From DATEUP01 sp041485285 (GTDB taxonomy: Archaea > Thermoplasmatota > DTKX01 > DATEUP01): DNA of 64,000 bases. The DNA lies in contig JBGPJF010000005.1 of assembly GCA_041485285.1 (NCBI GenBank), positions 14,188 to 78,187 of the forward strand. Direction: 5' to 3'. Under the pieces are notes generated by a model. It had not been told where the DNA came from. It ran no database searches and worked only from the letters and a program-made list of their open reading frames with translations. The position numbers and the translations under genes were made by a program. Each line of letters opens with the position of its first letter. The stretch's first letter is position 1. Positions 26,701 to 34,690 of the stretch are shown here, in pieces.

Positions 26701-27276
26701 CGTAATGAAGAGGTCGTAGGAGCCCTGGCCGTACCAGATTGAGACGTTGATGTAATAGGTGGCGGTGGGCGTGATGGGCGTGAGGATGTTGTTCTCCTGC
26801 CAGACGCGGTTGTTGAAGGGAGCGAGGTTCCAGTCGATCATGGTGTCGGGGCCGGGGAAGCCGGCGTAGGTGAAAAGCTCGAAGTCGGGGGACACGCGGC
26901 TGCCCATTCCGAAGGGCACGTAGACGGCGCCGACGGTGAAGAGTTTGACATCGAGAACTTTGCCGCGCGCGAGGTCGATCTTGTAGTAGTCGTTGCGCTT
27001 CGTGAGGGGGTCGGAGGCGGCAAGGTAGCCGTGGATCTGTTCGATGTTGCCGCTTGTGGCGTTGCGCACGCCGTAGAAAGCGCCCACGGTGTTGTACACA
27101 ACGGCCGCGGCGCTTGCGGCGTCATGGGACCCCTGCATCGTTTGGGGGGTGGCCGAAGTGGGAGCGGGAGCGGCCGCCACGGAGGCGGCGACGACGCTAA
27201 AAAAGGCGGAGGCGGCGAGGAGCGCAATGGCGGCAAATACACGGGCGGGGCTGGTTGAGGTTTTCTTCCGGATCAT
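23758..27276 (-). CDS. large surface protein with PGF-CTERM signal
   Basis: A 1172-residue secreted protein. It has a signal peptide (MIRKKTSTSPARVFAAIALL onward), four PPC-like beta domains with YYI/FFL signature strands, several cadherin-like repeats (VNDLPYVSA, INDPPRVLS), a PKD-like domain near the end, and the C-terminus QPGFDAPVVVGALGAM followed by ARRRR. That order, Pro-Gly-Phe, a transmembrane helix and an Arg cluster, is the PGF-CTERM archaeosortase recognition signal; PGF starts at residue 1144. Start is the ATG at 27276 with an AGGTGAG site at 27282-27288. It is first in the four-gene surface operon and has the best promoter. Confidence 0.85.
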   Translation of the reverse strand: MIRKKTSTSPARVFAAIALLAASAFFSVVAASVAAAPAPTSATPQTMQGSHDAASAAAVVYNTVGAFYGVRNATSGNIEQIHGYLAASDPLTKRNDYYKIDLARGKVLDVKLFTVGAVYVPFGMGSRVSPDFELFTYAGFPGPDTMIDWNLAPFNNRVWQENNILTPITPTATYYINVSIWYGQGSYDLFITVADPTSITGGDYTGNLDQEAQNPANSALTRDPDTLWYRFTAVHDTAAQIFQEASGWLEITNWNSVDPTQVDAIIRIFAEDTGYSPTNPIGKPIEKSEAPNRQIEPFNVLAPYTGTYYIMLRLSNQTSCAFNLHFNLTNIPRFAAGGYFGVHKERTYDDTDWFWFNMSKGGGSQPADRVVFNMSEVSDDPLKPVNLNLWLFGYRDYFKPGGSTADFDILNSSFEGDAPYNLTQNPEPRHEEVAAQASYTGIYFLELEDYNNTGNYTLIQSFDTSPNRQASDFNNEPSQAAVTQWGQYTKFNISQSEDHSDFYKVSAVAGETIEVTFEMPRRSAPDGSVTNQSMGLIWVGIYQPGMQLLAWGWNYHFDYANNNPTDYLESTATARATIAADGDYVIEVTAMQDGYIGPFTIPGMPPRTLQVFWHMDWNFATTYALCISRLPLYNCQFEVPVIASLLPDITLDEGATSSGVYNLSDYFYDPDVLQGDTLNFTFSFSGMTNLSVTQSFGLVTITPRIDMNATPPVDNTDWHGTNTLQVRATDQQKNYVSQYWNITYRPVNDLPYVSANGPVTIDEDAGVVIIPVTSVIRDVDGDTLQFAQVPDSNITVTFTGTTMRVVTAQDFQTTSLGSTYPVWVDVNDGTATVRLEIPFRVNNKLDAPRVVPGDRNLTCDEDVACPTLDLNKIFYDPDDPMHTTPLTFEVSGSQDIPFDLFNGTLLFKPPADLAVAKTIQIRAIKYYQQGITLTPLPSDVVEINLLIREINDPPRVLSWNPAPIEYSITEGQTKSFTVDAVDPENLQPTFRWFLDADPLDNTLPSYTFIAAYTMSHPGANTVYTLKVVIADGVGGEATHEWKVTVIDLPRPPVVTIASPLEGNRGYEQGKPVHFFASAFDPDGDVLSFAWTLASSGQSILDKGEGDYAFTTTGTMRVQLVVSDGVSQISLTVNVTVSEPKKTQPGFDAPVVVGALGAMAAVAAVVARRRRVE

Positions 27277-27333
27277 CGCACTCACCTGGGTCAAACAATT
27301 AGGCGGCGGAATTTGGGCGGTTACAAGGCTGCC

Positions 27334-27341
27334 GATATAAC
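27334..27341 (-). promoter_or_regulatory. TATA box of the surface-protein operon
   Basis: TTATATC on the minus strand (27334-27340) predicts transcription from about 27310 and a leader of some 35 bases carrying the AGGTGAG ribosome-binding site. The downstream genes are separated by only 45-80 bases, so this may drive the whole 13-kb cluster. Confidence 0.5.
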
Positions 27342-27493
27342 ACCTTTTCCCCAGGGTTCACTGAGAAACCAGATGTCTGGCTTAGCGATGTGCCACCGAT
27401 TCCGACATACGAACGTTCGGCCTCGCGTTCTTAAGCGTTTTCAAACGAACCTCGAAGGGTACGCGGGGTTGGACACGCGCTTGGGAAGGCCAC

Positions 27494-28696
27494 TTAGGGG
27501 AGGTTGGCGGGGGTGGGCGGGGGCCTGGCCGCGCTGGCGCGGCTGGCGAAGCTCCTGGCGGCGTCGATCCGGCGGGCGGGGGCCGGGTGCGAGTAAAACA
27601 GGCGCTCCAGCAGAGGGCTTGGCTGCTCGTCGATGAGGTTGCGGTCGCACAGCCGCTTCATCATCGACTCGGCCGCCTGGGGGTCCTGCGTGGCCTCGAG
27701 GGCAAAGGCGTCGGCGGCGGCCTCGGAGCGCCTCGAGATCCACGAGAAGGCGACCTTGTCGGCGAGCGTGATGGCGGCGACGAGCACGAGCAGGAGGGGG
27801 ACGACCGCCACGTCGCCGGCCCCGCCCCCGCCGAACCACCGACCGGCCTCCCCGACCCCGAGGCTCAGCAGCCACATCTCGGGGAACACGAGGGCCAGGG
27901 TGAAGGCAAGGAACCGGGGCACATCGCGGTGCGCGAGGTGGCCGACCTCGTGGGCGACCGTGAAGCGGATCTCCCGGGGGTGGAAGTCGTTCAGCAGCGT
28001 GTCGAAGAGGACGATGCGCCGCGTGCGCCCGAAGCCGTGGATAAAGGCGTTTGCGCGCGGCGACTTGGCGCTCTCCTTCATCACCGCCACCTGGCGGATG
28101 GGCGGCACCCGGGCGTTCGCCGTGACCTCCAGGATTGCTGAGCGCAGCGCGCCTTCAGGCAGGGGCTGGACTTTGTAGAAGATGGGGATCAGCACGTTCG
28201 GCAGGATTGCGCTCGACACGACCACATACGCCGCGTAAACCGCGCCGGCCACGAGCCACCACGCCTGCGTGTGGCGCGCGATGTAGAAGAAGGGCAGCAT
28301 GAGCGCGAGCGCAAAGGCGGTGCCGAGGAGCGCGCTCTTGGCGGCATCCTTCCCGAAGTCGCGCACGCCGCGGTGCGTCATCCCCCATCGCTTTTCGCGG
28401 AGGTGGCCGGAGTAAAACGCGACGGGCAGCGTAAGGCCAGCGAAAAGCATCGCGAACGCGACGATGTACAGGGTGTCGGCCCATAGCTGGCTCCCCCCGG
28501 CGCGGGCCGCGGCGAAGTCCGCGAGCGCACGCGAGGCGCCCGAAGCCCAGAAGAAGACCGCGAAGGCGAGGGGCAGCGCCGTCCCCCCGACCATCGAGAC
28601 GCGCCTCGACCCGCGCTCGTACGCGCGGGCCTTCGTGCGCGCGGTGGGGTCGAAGTCGTAGGGGAACGCGGGCGCCGCGCGCGCAGGGACGTGCAC
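27494..28696 (-). CDS. M48-family membrane metallopeptidase (Ste24/HtpX-like)
   Basis: A 400-residue integral membrane zinc peptidase of family M48, closest in layout to Ste24 (CAAX) proteases: several helices, then the zinc motif HEVGHLAH in VAHEVGHLAHRDV and a third ligand in ISRRSEAAADAFAL (Glu). The N-terminal FDPTARTKARAYERG segment is typical of Ste24. Such proteases clear misfolded membrane proteins or process lipoprotein-like substrates. The start is taken as GTG 28696; the frame continues to 28792 but the extra residues are unlikely. It ends in a Pro-rich tail. It is divergent from the ABC transporter. Confidence 0.85.
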   Translation of the reverse strand: MHVPARAAPAFPYDFDPTARTKARAYERGSRRVSMVGGTALPLAFAVFFWASGASRALADFAAARAGGSQLWADTLYIVAFAMLFAGLTLPVAFYSGHLREKRWGMTHRGVRDFGKDAAKSALLGTAFALALMLPFFYIARHTQAWWLVAGAVYAAYVVVSSAILPNVLIPIFYKVQPLPEGALRSAILEVTANARVPPIRQVAVMKESAKSPRANAFIHGFGRTRRIVLFDTLLNDFHPREIRFTVAHEVGHLAHRDVPRFLAFTLALVFPEMWLLSLGVGEAGRWFGGGGAGDVAVVPLLLVLVAAITLADKVAFSWISRRSEAAADAFALEATQDPQAAESMMKRLCDRNLIDEQPSPLLERLFYSHPAPARRIDAARSFASRASAARPPPTPANLP

Positions 28697-28780
28697 AACA
28701 GGGAGCAGGCGCGCGCTGCCTAAAAACCCCGCATCGAACGGCCGCCGATTGGAAGGGGGGAGGGAGGCTCCTTTGGTCGC

Positions 28781-28787
28781 CTTTAAG
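28781..28787 (+). promoter_or_regulatory. TATA box of the ABC-exporter operon
   Basis: CTTTAAG is about 31 bases upstream of the ATG at 28816, predicting a nearly leaderless transcript for the three-gene ABC operon and supporting ATG 28816 over the TTG at 28810. Confidence 0.5.
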
Positions 28788-28815
28788 CCCAAATCCCCCT
28801 TCCGGCGACTTGGCT

Positions 28816-29865
28816 ATGGGCGAACCCGCAGTCCGGACGGTGTCGCTCGGCCGAGACTTCCGCCGCAGGCTCTCCAAAGCGGACCGGAAAGCGGCCGGCA
28901 ACAAGTTCGAGCTGACCCAGGCGCTCGACGATGTGAGCCTCGAGATTTCGAAGGGCGAGCTGTTTGGGGTGCTCGGCCCGAACGGCGCGGGCAAGACGAC
29001 GCTCATCAAGATCCTGTGCACGCTGCTGCTGCCCTCGCGCGGCGAGGCGTTCGTCGCGGGCCACGACGTTACCAAGGACGTCGCCGAGGTGCGGCACCGC
29101 ATCAACATGGTCTCCGGCGGCGAGACGAGCGGCTACGGCATCTTGAAGGTCCGCGAGAACCTGTGGTTCTTTTCGCAGCTCTACGGCGTCCCCTCCGAGG
29201 AAGCCAAGTACCGCATCGACACCCTCGGCGAGGTGCTGGGGCTCACGCCCAAATTCGAGGTGCGCGCCTCGCGCATCTCGACGGGCGAGCGCCAGAAGAT
29301 GAACTTGATCCGGGGCTTTGTCTCCGACCCCGAGGTCCTTTTCCTCGACGAGCCCACCCTCGGCCTCGACGTGAACGCCGCCCGCCAGATCCGGGCGTTC
29401 GTGTCGAAATGGGTGCGCGACAAACGCCAGAACACCGCGCTGTTAACGACGCACTACATGGCCGAGGCCGACGAGATGTGCGACCGCGTCGCGATCATCG
29501 ACCGCGGGCGGATCATCGCTTGCGCGCCGCCCCACGAACTGAAAAAGCTCGTCCAGGACGACGTGATCTTCACGCTGCGCGTCAAGGCCCCGCCGTCGGG
29601 GGCCTTCGAGTTCGTCAAGGCAGTCAAAGGCGTGCGGACGTTCACCGCCTCGCGCTCGCTCGACGGCGCCACTGCGGACCTCAAGCTGCTGCTCGACACC
29701 GAATCGGCCATCGCTGACCTGATCTCCGAACTCACCGCGCGCAAGGTGGATTTGATCGCGCTCTCGAAGACCACTCCGACCCTTGAGGACGTTTTCGTGA
29801 AACTCGTCGGCCGCGGCCTCGGCACCGACGAGATCCCCCCGCCGCCTGCGGAGGCGAAGGAATGA
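28816..29865 (+). CDS. ABC-2-type transporter ATP-binding subunit
   Basis: A 349-residue ATPase of the ABC-2 export family. Walker A is GPNGAGKTT, the signature motif is the variant ISTGERQKMN, Walker B is VLFLDEPTLGLD, and the switch His is in LLTTHYMAEADEM. The C-terminal extension beyond 230 residues is typical of drug- or polysaccharide-export ATPases. It is translationally coupled to the permease (ATGA overlap at 29862). It would drive export of lipids, drugs or glycans by the two following permeases; substrate unknown. Confidence 0.93.
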   Translation: MGEPAVRTVSLGRDFRRRLSKADRKAAGNKFELTQALDDVSLEISKGELFGVLGPNGAGKTTLIKILCTLLLPSRGEAFVAGHDVTKDVAEVRHRINMVSGGETSGYGILKVRENLWFFSQLYGVPSEEAKYRIDTLGEVLGLTPKFEVRASRISTGERQKMNLIRGFVSDPEVLFLDEPTLGLDVNAARQIRAFVSKWVRDKRQNTALLTTHYMAEADEMCDRVAIIDRGRIIACAPPHELKKLVQDDVIFTLRVKAPPSGAFEFVKAVKGVRTFTASRSLDGATADLKLLLDTESAIADLISELTARKVDLIALSKTTPTLEDVFVKLVGRGLGTDEIPPPPAEAKE

Positions 29866-30755
29866 GCGTCAGGACCCACGACCCGGACAACCCGTTCGCC
29901 TCGTTCAAGCGGGCGGCCGACGGCGAGCGCCTCCACCACGGGCGTGTCGGCACATTCATCGCAGCGTGGAAAGCGCGCACCTACATCCGGCTCTCGGGAA
30001 ACAAGGAACCGTCGTGGGTTTTCTTCGAGACATTCCTGCCGATGCTGTCGGTCATCGCGTACCTGTACATCTACCGGTACCTTTCGGCGGGATCGCCGAA
30101 CTCCGACCGGTTCGTCTCTTTCGTGGTGCTCGGCGGCGCAATGGTTGCATTCTGGCTCTCCATGCTCTGGGGGATTGCGAACCACATCTTCTGGGAAAAG
30201 CAGTCGGGCAACCTCGAACTGTACTTTGTGTCGCCCGTGTCGCCGATGGCGATGATGCTCGGCATGGCGACCGGGTCGCTCGTCACCACTTCCCTGCGGG
30301 CATCGGCCACCATCATCGTGGGGGTGCTCGTCTTCGGCGCCACGTTCCGCGCCGAGAATGTGCCGGCGGCGCTCCTCATCATGATCGTAACACTCGGCGC
30401 GCTCTACTGCCTCGGTATGATCTTCGCCTCGATATTCCTCGTCTACGGGCGCGAAGGCGAACACCTCACGCGCTCGCTGCAGGAACCGGTATTCTTCGCG
30501 GCCGGATTCTATTACCCCGTTGCAACGCTGCCGGTGGCCGTGCAGGTCGTCGGCTCCATCGTCCCCCTCACCTTCGGGCTCGACGCGATCCGGCAGTTGC
30601 TCATCCCGGGCGCCGCGGGGCTGTTGCCGCTTTGGATTGAAGCGACGGCCATACCCCTCATGCTCGTCGGCTTCGCGGCCGGCGCCCACTACTCGATCAA
30701 GCACATGGAGCGGAAAGCCAAGCGCGAAGGGAGGCTGACCCTGCGATGGCAGTAG
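29862..30755 (+). CDS. ABC-2-type transporter permease (first)
   Basis: A 297-residue permease with six hydrophobic segments. It shows the ABC-2 features FLPMLSVIAYLYIYRYL, WEKQSGNLELYFVSPVSPMAM (the family loop with Glu before a 'xxxxPxxP' turn) and PVFFAAGFYYPVATLP near the C-terminus. It overlaps the ATPase gene by four bases and the second permease gene by ten, so the three are one operon. The pair of different permeases suggests a heterodimeric channel with a homodimeric ATPase. Confidence 0.9.
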   Translation: MSVRTHDPDNPFASFKRAADGERLHHGRVGTFIAAWKARTYIRLSGNKEPSWVFFETFLPMLSVIAYLYIYRYLSAGSPNSDRFVSFVVLGGAMVAFWLSMLWGIANHIFWEKQSGNLELYFVSPVSPMAMMLGMATGSLVTTSLRASATIIVGVLVFGATFRAENVPAALLIMIVTLGALYCLGMIFASIFLVYGREGEHLTRSLQEPVFFAAGFYYPVATLPVAVQVVGSIVPLTFGLDAIRQLLIPGAAGLLPLWIEATAIPLMLVGFAAGAHYSIKHMERKAKREGRLTLRWQ

Positions 30756-31642
30756 CCAATGGCGTGATGGCCCCCCGGCCCTCCGTCGCTTCCAAGGCGT
30801 CCGTCTTCCAGACCTTCAAGGGCGCGGCGTGGCTCGGTTGGCAGATCGAATCGAATTGGGCGGAGCCTTGGGTGTTCGCCGTCTACTCGGTCATCCGGCC
30901 GCTTGCGGGCGTCGGGATCGTGACGTTCATGTACCTCGCCGTCTCGGCGGCGACGGGCACCTACACGCCCGAGCGCCTCGCGTTCGTGTATGTCGGGACG
31001 GCGTTCTTCATGTTCGTCGGCCAAGAGCTGTTCGGGATTTCGCAGGCGGTGCTCGACGACCGCGAACACTACCGGACGCTGAAGTACGTGTACATCGCGC
31101 CCGGCTCGATCTACGTCTATCTGTTCGCTCGCGGGCTTGCCAAGGTCGCGGAGACCGCCATCTCCTGCGTGGTGACGCTGAGCGTTGGCGCCTTGGTGCT
31201 CCACATCAACTTCGCCGCCTTCGACCCCGTGCTCCTCGTCGTGTCGCTGGTCCTTGGCATCCTCGGGATCGCCACCTTCGGGATCATGCTCGCGGGCATC
31301 ACGCTGCTCACCGCCCGCCACGGGTTCCAGATGGGCGAGTCGGTGGCGGCGATCTTCTTCGTCCTTGGAGGCGTTGTCTTCCCCATCTCCATCCTGCCGG
31401 GCTGGGCCCAGAACATCGCCTACGCAGTCCCCGTGACCTATTGGATCGAAGCGATGCGCCGCTCGCTCATCGGCGACGCGGGCCAGGCCAACTCGTACCT
31501 CGCATCCATGCCGACGTGGCAGCTCCTGATCACCATGGTGGCGTTGACCGTGCTGTTCTTCGCGCTCTCGGTGCTGATCTTCAAGCAGTTCGACCGCTCC
31601 GCGCGCCGCAAGGGGCGCATCGACATCACGACGAACTTTTAG
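30746..31642 (+). CDS. ABC-2-type transporter permease (second)
   Basis: A 298-residue membrane protein with six helices and the same family landmarks: an early amphipathic region, DDREHYRTLKYVYIAPGSIY (the equivalent of the loop in the first permease) and GVVFPISILPGWAQNIAYAVP near the C-terminus. It differs enough from the first permease to be a true paralogue rather than a recent copy. The gene ends convergently, overlapping the cysS gene by 17 bases on the opposite strand. Confidence 0.9.
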   Translation: MAVANGVMAPRPSVASKASVFQTFKGAAWLGWQIESNWAEPWVFAVYSVIRPLAGVGIVTFMYLAVSAATGTYTPERLAFVYVGTAFFMFVGQELFGISQAVLDDREHYRTLKYVYIAPGSIYVYLFARGLAKVAETAISCVVTLSVGALVLHINFAAFDPVLLVVSLVLGILGIATFGIMLAGITLLTARHGFQMGESVAAIFFVLGGVVFPISILPGWAQNIAYAVPVTYWIEAMRRSLIGDAGQANSYLASMPTWQLLITMVALTVLFFALSVLIFKQFDRSARRKGRIDITTNF

Positions 31643-32918
31643 CGGGCGCGTGGATCTCGACGATCTGCAGCACCTCGTTCATCGCAAGCACCGTGCGCAG
31701 CGCAATCTCGGCGGCCACCCGCCGCGCGTCGTCGACGAGCGACCCGTCCGCACAGAGCTTCACGCCAAGCTGCGCGGCCTCTTCCATCGCCGTTAGCGCC
31801 CCCGGCGTGTCGAAGTCGCTGTCCATGGCCTTCGAAAACCGCGCCTCATACCCTTCGATGCGCTCGAGGTCCTTCCGCGGAATCTGCGCGGGCTTCAGCA
31901 TCGGGCCCTCGCCGTCCTCGAGCGTCCCGGCCCACACCTCAAGCTTCGCAACGGCGCCCACGAGCACCTCGTAGCGCTTGCGCGCCGCGGCCATCGCCGC
32001 CTTGCTCCACGCAAGCGAGTCGCGGTAGGGCGCCGACAGCACCCAAAGGCGCAGCGCGCCGGGAGGGTCGAGGGCAAGCGCCTCCCGGATGGTCACGAAG
32101 TTGTGGAGCGACTTGGACATCTTCGTGTCGCCAATCGTCACGAACCCATTGTGCATCCAGATGCGCGCGTAGGCCTTCTTGGTGAGCACTTCGCAGACGG
32201 CGGCCTCGCTCTCATGGTGCGGGTAGATCAGGTCGCGCCCTCCGCCCTTGATGTCGAGGGGGTGGCCGAGGTGCTCGCGGCTCATGACGAAGCACTCGAG
32301 GTGCCACCCGGGCTTGCCCTTGCCCCACGGCGAGTCCCACGACGGGTCGCCGCTCTTGCACTGCTGCCACACCGCAAAGTCGAGCAGCGAACGCTTGCGC
32401 GAAGTGGCGTCGGTCATCTCGCGGGCGATCATCGCCCTGATGTCCTGGTGGGTCAGCGTCCCAAAGGCTTTCGACTTTGTGTGGTCGAAGTAGACGAAGC
32501 CGTCGACGGTGTAGGCCGCGCCCGCGTCCAACAGCGAGCGGGTGGCTGCGATGATCTCGTTGATGTGGTCGGAGGCCTTCGAGTAGATCGTCGCCCGCTC
32601 GACCTTCAGCAGGTCCATGTCGGCGAGGAACTCCCCGATGTAGTCCTCGGCAACCTTGAGGGGGTCCCGGCCCTGGGCCACCCCCTTTTGCGTGATCTTC
32701 TCGTCGATGTCCGAGAAGTTTTGCTGGAAAACCACGTCGTAGCCGAGCGACTCGAGGTACCGGCGGACCACATCGAAGAACACGTACGAGCGCGCGTGGC
32801 CCACATGCGCCAAGTCATAGACCGTCGGGCCGCACACGTACATGCGGACGCGGTTGCCACCTTGGGCCGTGAAGGTCTCGACCTTTTGCGAGCGGGTGCT
32901 GTAGATTTTTTGAGCCAT
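31626..32918 (-). CDS. cysS: cysteinyl-tRNA synthetase lacking the C-terminal anticodon domain
   Basis: A 430-residue class I aminoacyl-tRNA synthetase that attaches cysteine to tRNA-Cys. HIGH is HVGH at 38-41, KMSKS is in DTKMSKSLHNF, and the zinc ligands that select cysteine are present: Cys29, the Cys of GWHLECFVMS, and the His and Glu of YPHHESE. The protein stops just after the helical bundle (AMNEVLQIVEI), about where other CysRS proteins continue with a small C-terminal domain that reads the anticodon. Beyond its stop lies the oppositely oriented permease, so the domain is not simply shifted out of frame. The start is the ATG at 32918. Confidence 0.93.
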   Translation of the reverse strand: MAQKIYSTRSQKVETFTAQGGNRVRMYVCGPTVYDLAHVGHARSYVFFDVVRRYLESLGYDVVFQQNFSDIDEKITQKGVAQGRDPLKVAEDYIGEFLADMDLLKVERATIYSKASDHINEIIAATRSLLDAGAAYTVDGFVYFDHTKSKAFGTLTHQDIRAMIAREMTDATSRKRSLLDFAVWQQCKSGDPSWDSPWGKGKPGWHLECFVMSREHLGHPLDIKGGGRDLIYPHHESEAAVCEVLTKKAYARIWMHNGFVTIGDTKMSKSLHNFVTIREALALDPPGALRLWVLSAPYRDSLAWSKAAMAAARKRYEVLVGAVAKLEVWAGTLEDGEGPMLKPAQIPRKDLERIEGYEARFSKAMDSDFDTPGALTAMEEAAQLGVKLCADGSLVDDARRVAAEIALRTVLAMNEVLQIVEIHAPAKSSS

Positions 32919-33009
32919 GCCCCACCCGCCTTACGGCGCCGCGAAGACTTGAGGAACGCGATTTAATGATTGGCACGCACCCTGGCAGCGGCGGCTCCGA
33001 GCGAAAGCC

Positions 33010-33894
33010 CTAACCTTTCTCCAGCGCCCCGATCGCACAGATCGACTTGACGTCCTCGGGCGGCGCCTTGCCACGCGTCATGCGCACCGTTGCGAAGCCG
33101 GCGTGGAAGCCGTGGTCGGCAAGCTTCTCCTCGACGTCGTCGCGGCCCGTGTAGACGCCAAGTTCCACGGACTGCCCCGCGAGTTTGTCGAGCACGGCCT
33201 CCAAGAGACAGGGCATCGCCCACGCGGCGTGCGTCGTGTCCACGACCCATGGGCCGACCTCGCAGCCCTTGGGGGACATCTTGACGAGGAGGAAGCCCGC
33301 CGGTTTGCCGTCCGCCGCGCGCGCCAGCAGCCCGCTCCTGGGGTTCTCGAGCGCCACGCGCTCCAGCACGCGCGAGCGGTCCGCGCCGAAGGCCGCCTTG
33401 TCGAGTGGGAAAAGTTGGGGCAGCGTCAGCGCGTTGACGGGGAACACGGCGCACCCCTTGGGCGCGTGCGTGGTTGGCGTTTCATGTTTGTTGTGGCCGA
33501 ACCCCTTCCAACGCTTGGACATGACACCCTCGTCGATGAACCCGTACTTTCGGTAGAGGGCGACCGTGTTTTCGTACGCCCACAAGCGGACCCCCTTCGC
33601 CCCCGCGCCCTCGAGGTGCGCGATTGCGCGCTCCATGAGCGCGGCGCCGAGCCGCCTTCCCCGCAGGCGCGCGCTCACGATGACGTTGCCGATCCAGCCG
33701 ACCTGCCCGTAAAGGACCGTCGAAAGCATCCCCGCGCGGTCACCCTCGTGCTCCACGACGAAGCACCCGTCCGGCGACAGCGCGAGGAACCGCTCGAAAT
33801 CTTCGAGGGTGAATCCCCAGCCTTCGGTGTCCGTGAGCGCCACGGCGAACGGGAAGTCGCCGGCAACCATCGGGCGGACGCGGGGCTTTGGCAT
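33010..33894 (-). CDS. GNAT-family acetyltransferase, two domains
   Basis: A 294-residue protein. The N-terminal ~130 residues are a GNAT acetyltransferase: VGWIGNVIVSARLRGRRLGAAL contains the acetyl-CoA loop RxxxxG (RLRGRRLG), followed by LYRKYGFIDEG, the C-terminal beta signature. The remaining half resembles the Acetyltransf_18-type domain that follows the GNAT fold in many archaeal and bacterial members, closing with ADHGFHAGFATVRMTRG. Substrate unknown; these proteins act on small amines, amino acids or proteins. The downstream neighbour gene is 90 bases away on the same strand. Confidence 0.88.
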   Translation of the reverse strand: MPKPRVRPMVAGDFPFAVALTDTEGWGFTLEDFERFLALSPDGCFVVEHEGDRAGMLSTVLYGQVGWIGNVIVSARLRGRRLGAALMERAIAHLEGAGAKGVRLWAYENTVALYRKYGFIDEGVMSKRWKGFGHNKHETPTTHAPKGCAVFPVNALTLPQLFPLDKAAFGADRSRVLERVALENPRSGLLARAADGKPAGFLLVKMSPKGCEVGPWVVDTTHAAWAMPCLLEAVLDKLAGQSVELGVYTGRDDVEEKLADHGFHAGFATVRMTRGKAPPEDVKSICAIGALEKG

Positions 33895-33922
33895 CCACGC
33901 ACCTCCCGCGCAAGGTGCCGCT

Positions 33923-34114
33923 TCAGCCCTTCCGCTTCGTCGGGGCCTTGGCCGCCACGATCTTGCCGGAAACGAGGTCGAACCCCTCGTCGCACGGGTG
34001 GCCGCCGTAGGTAAGGGGCTTCTTCTCGCCCCGCTGCGACTTCACCGTGCAGGGGCCGTACCCGTCGTCCTCCGACCCGTACCACTTGTCACAGTCGCGG
34101 CAGTGCAAGGTCAT
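33923..34114 (-). CDS. small zinc-finger-like protein
   Basis: A 63-residue protein with four Cys in two pairs (Cys5-x2-Cys8 and Cys22, Cys41 with nearby His39) around a Gly/Lys-rich core, plausibly a zinc ribbon, with a basic Lys/Arg end (KAPTKRKG). I recognise the general 'YGSEDDGYGPCTVKSQRG' style from small uncharacterised archaeal proteins, but not a named family. The gene overlaps the next minus-strand gene by 26 bases (stop within its neighbour's end), so they are probably co-expressed. Confidence 0.65.
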   Translation of the reverse strand: MTLHCRDCDKWYGSEDDGYGPCTVKSQRGEKKPLTYGGHPCDEGFDLVSGKIVAAKAPTKRKG

Positions 34115-34586
34115 GGGGCTCGATCGAGGAGGGGCGGCGCGGCCCTTTGGCTCTTTCGGCGCGCCTCGGCTTCCGCTCAGGCCGCGAGGTTGAAGGAGCC
34201 CCTCGGCGAGCTTGCCACGCCAGCGCGAGCACGGCGCCGAGCAGGGCCACGGCGATGCAGGCGAGGATGTCGGCGCGCAGCGCCTGGTCGCGCAGCGCCG
34301 CCTGCGACACGGAGAGGCGCGCGCCCTGCTCCCCGAGCTCCATGTTTTGCGCGGTCAACCGCACCCGCAGCGCGTCGAGGTCTTTCGAGGGGGCCTCCCG
34401 CGAGGAGGCACTTGCGTTTTCAGACGGCGGCGGCGCGCCGGGCGGCTGCTCCAACACGCCGTCGCCCGGGTCATCGGCGAGAGAAACGGTGGCAAGGCAG
34501 AGCGGCGCAAGCACCAGCGCGAGCACGGACGCAGACGCGATGATCCCCGAGGAGCGCAGCCTTGCCACCGTCAATCCACTTACCAC
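34089..34586 (-). CDS. secreted or anchored membrane protein, coiled coil
   Basis: A 165-residue protein: N-terminal signal-like hydrophobic segment (about residues 13-36), a Pro/Ser/Ala-rich polar region, a short coiled coil (about 69-98, RLTAQNMELGEQGARL), a transmembrane helix (about 105-124), and a basic tail (SRPERKPRRAERAKGPRR). It therefore has a small extracellular portion and a charged cytoplasmic tail. It stands on the minus strand directly opposite the unknown gene at 34691; a region of inverted repeats lies between them. No family recognised. Confidence 0.6.
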   Translation of the reverse strand: MVSGLTVARLRSSGIIASASVLALVLAPLCLATVSLADDPGDGVLEQPPGAPPPSENASASSREAPSKDLDALRVRLTAQNMELGEQGARLSVSQAALRDQALRADILACIAVALLGAVLALAWQARRGAPSTSRPERKPRRAERAKGPRRPSSIEPHDLALPRL

Positions 34587-34588
34587 AC

Positions 34589-34653
34589 CTGTTCGAGATT
34601 TAGCGGTTGCCGTACACGATTCGAAGGGTCTCGAACGTTTCTCGAACAGTTCG
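34589..34653. repeat. inverted and direct repeats between divergent genes (putative operator)
   Basis: CTGTTCGAGA at 34589-34598 is the exact reverse complement of TCTCGAACAG at 34640-34649. TCTCGAAC also occurs at 34629-34636, giving a direct repeat with 11-base spacing to the copy at 34640. The second copy extends to a perfect palindrome CGAACAGTTCG at 34643-34653. The sites lie between divergent starts at 34586 and 34691, within regulatory distance of both. The spacing of one helical turn suggests binding sites for a dimeric regulator. Confidence 0.55.
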
Positions 34654-34690
34654 TCCGTTCCTCCGCAGTGCGAGCGCGCCGCGAGCCTTT

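Noticed and set aside
23584..26742. 1052-codon open frame opposite the PGF-CTERM surface protein
   Set aside because: Shadow frame: Arg/Val/Asp/Gly-rich without motifs, while the minus strand has a signal peptide, Ig repeats and a sorting signal.
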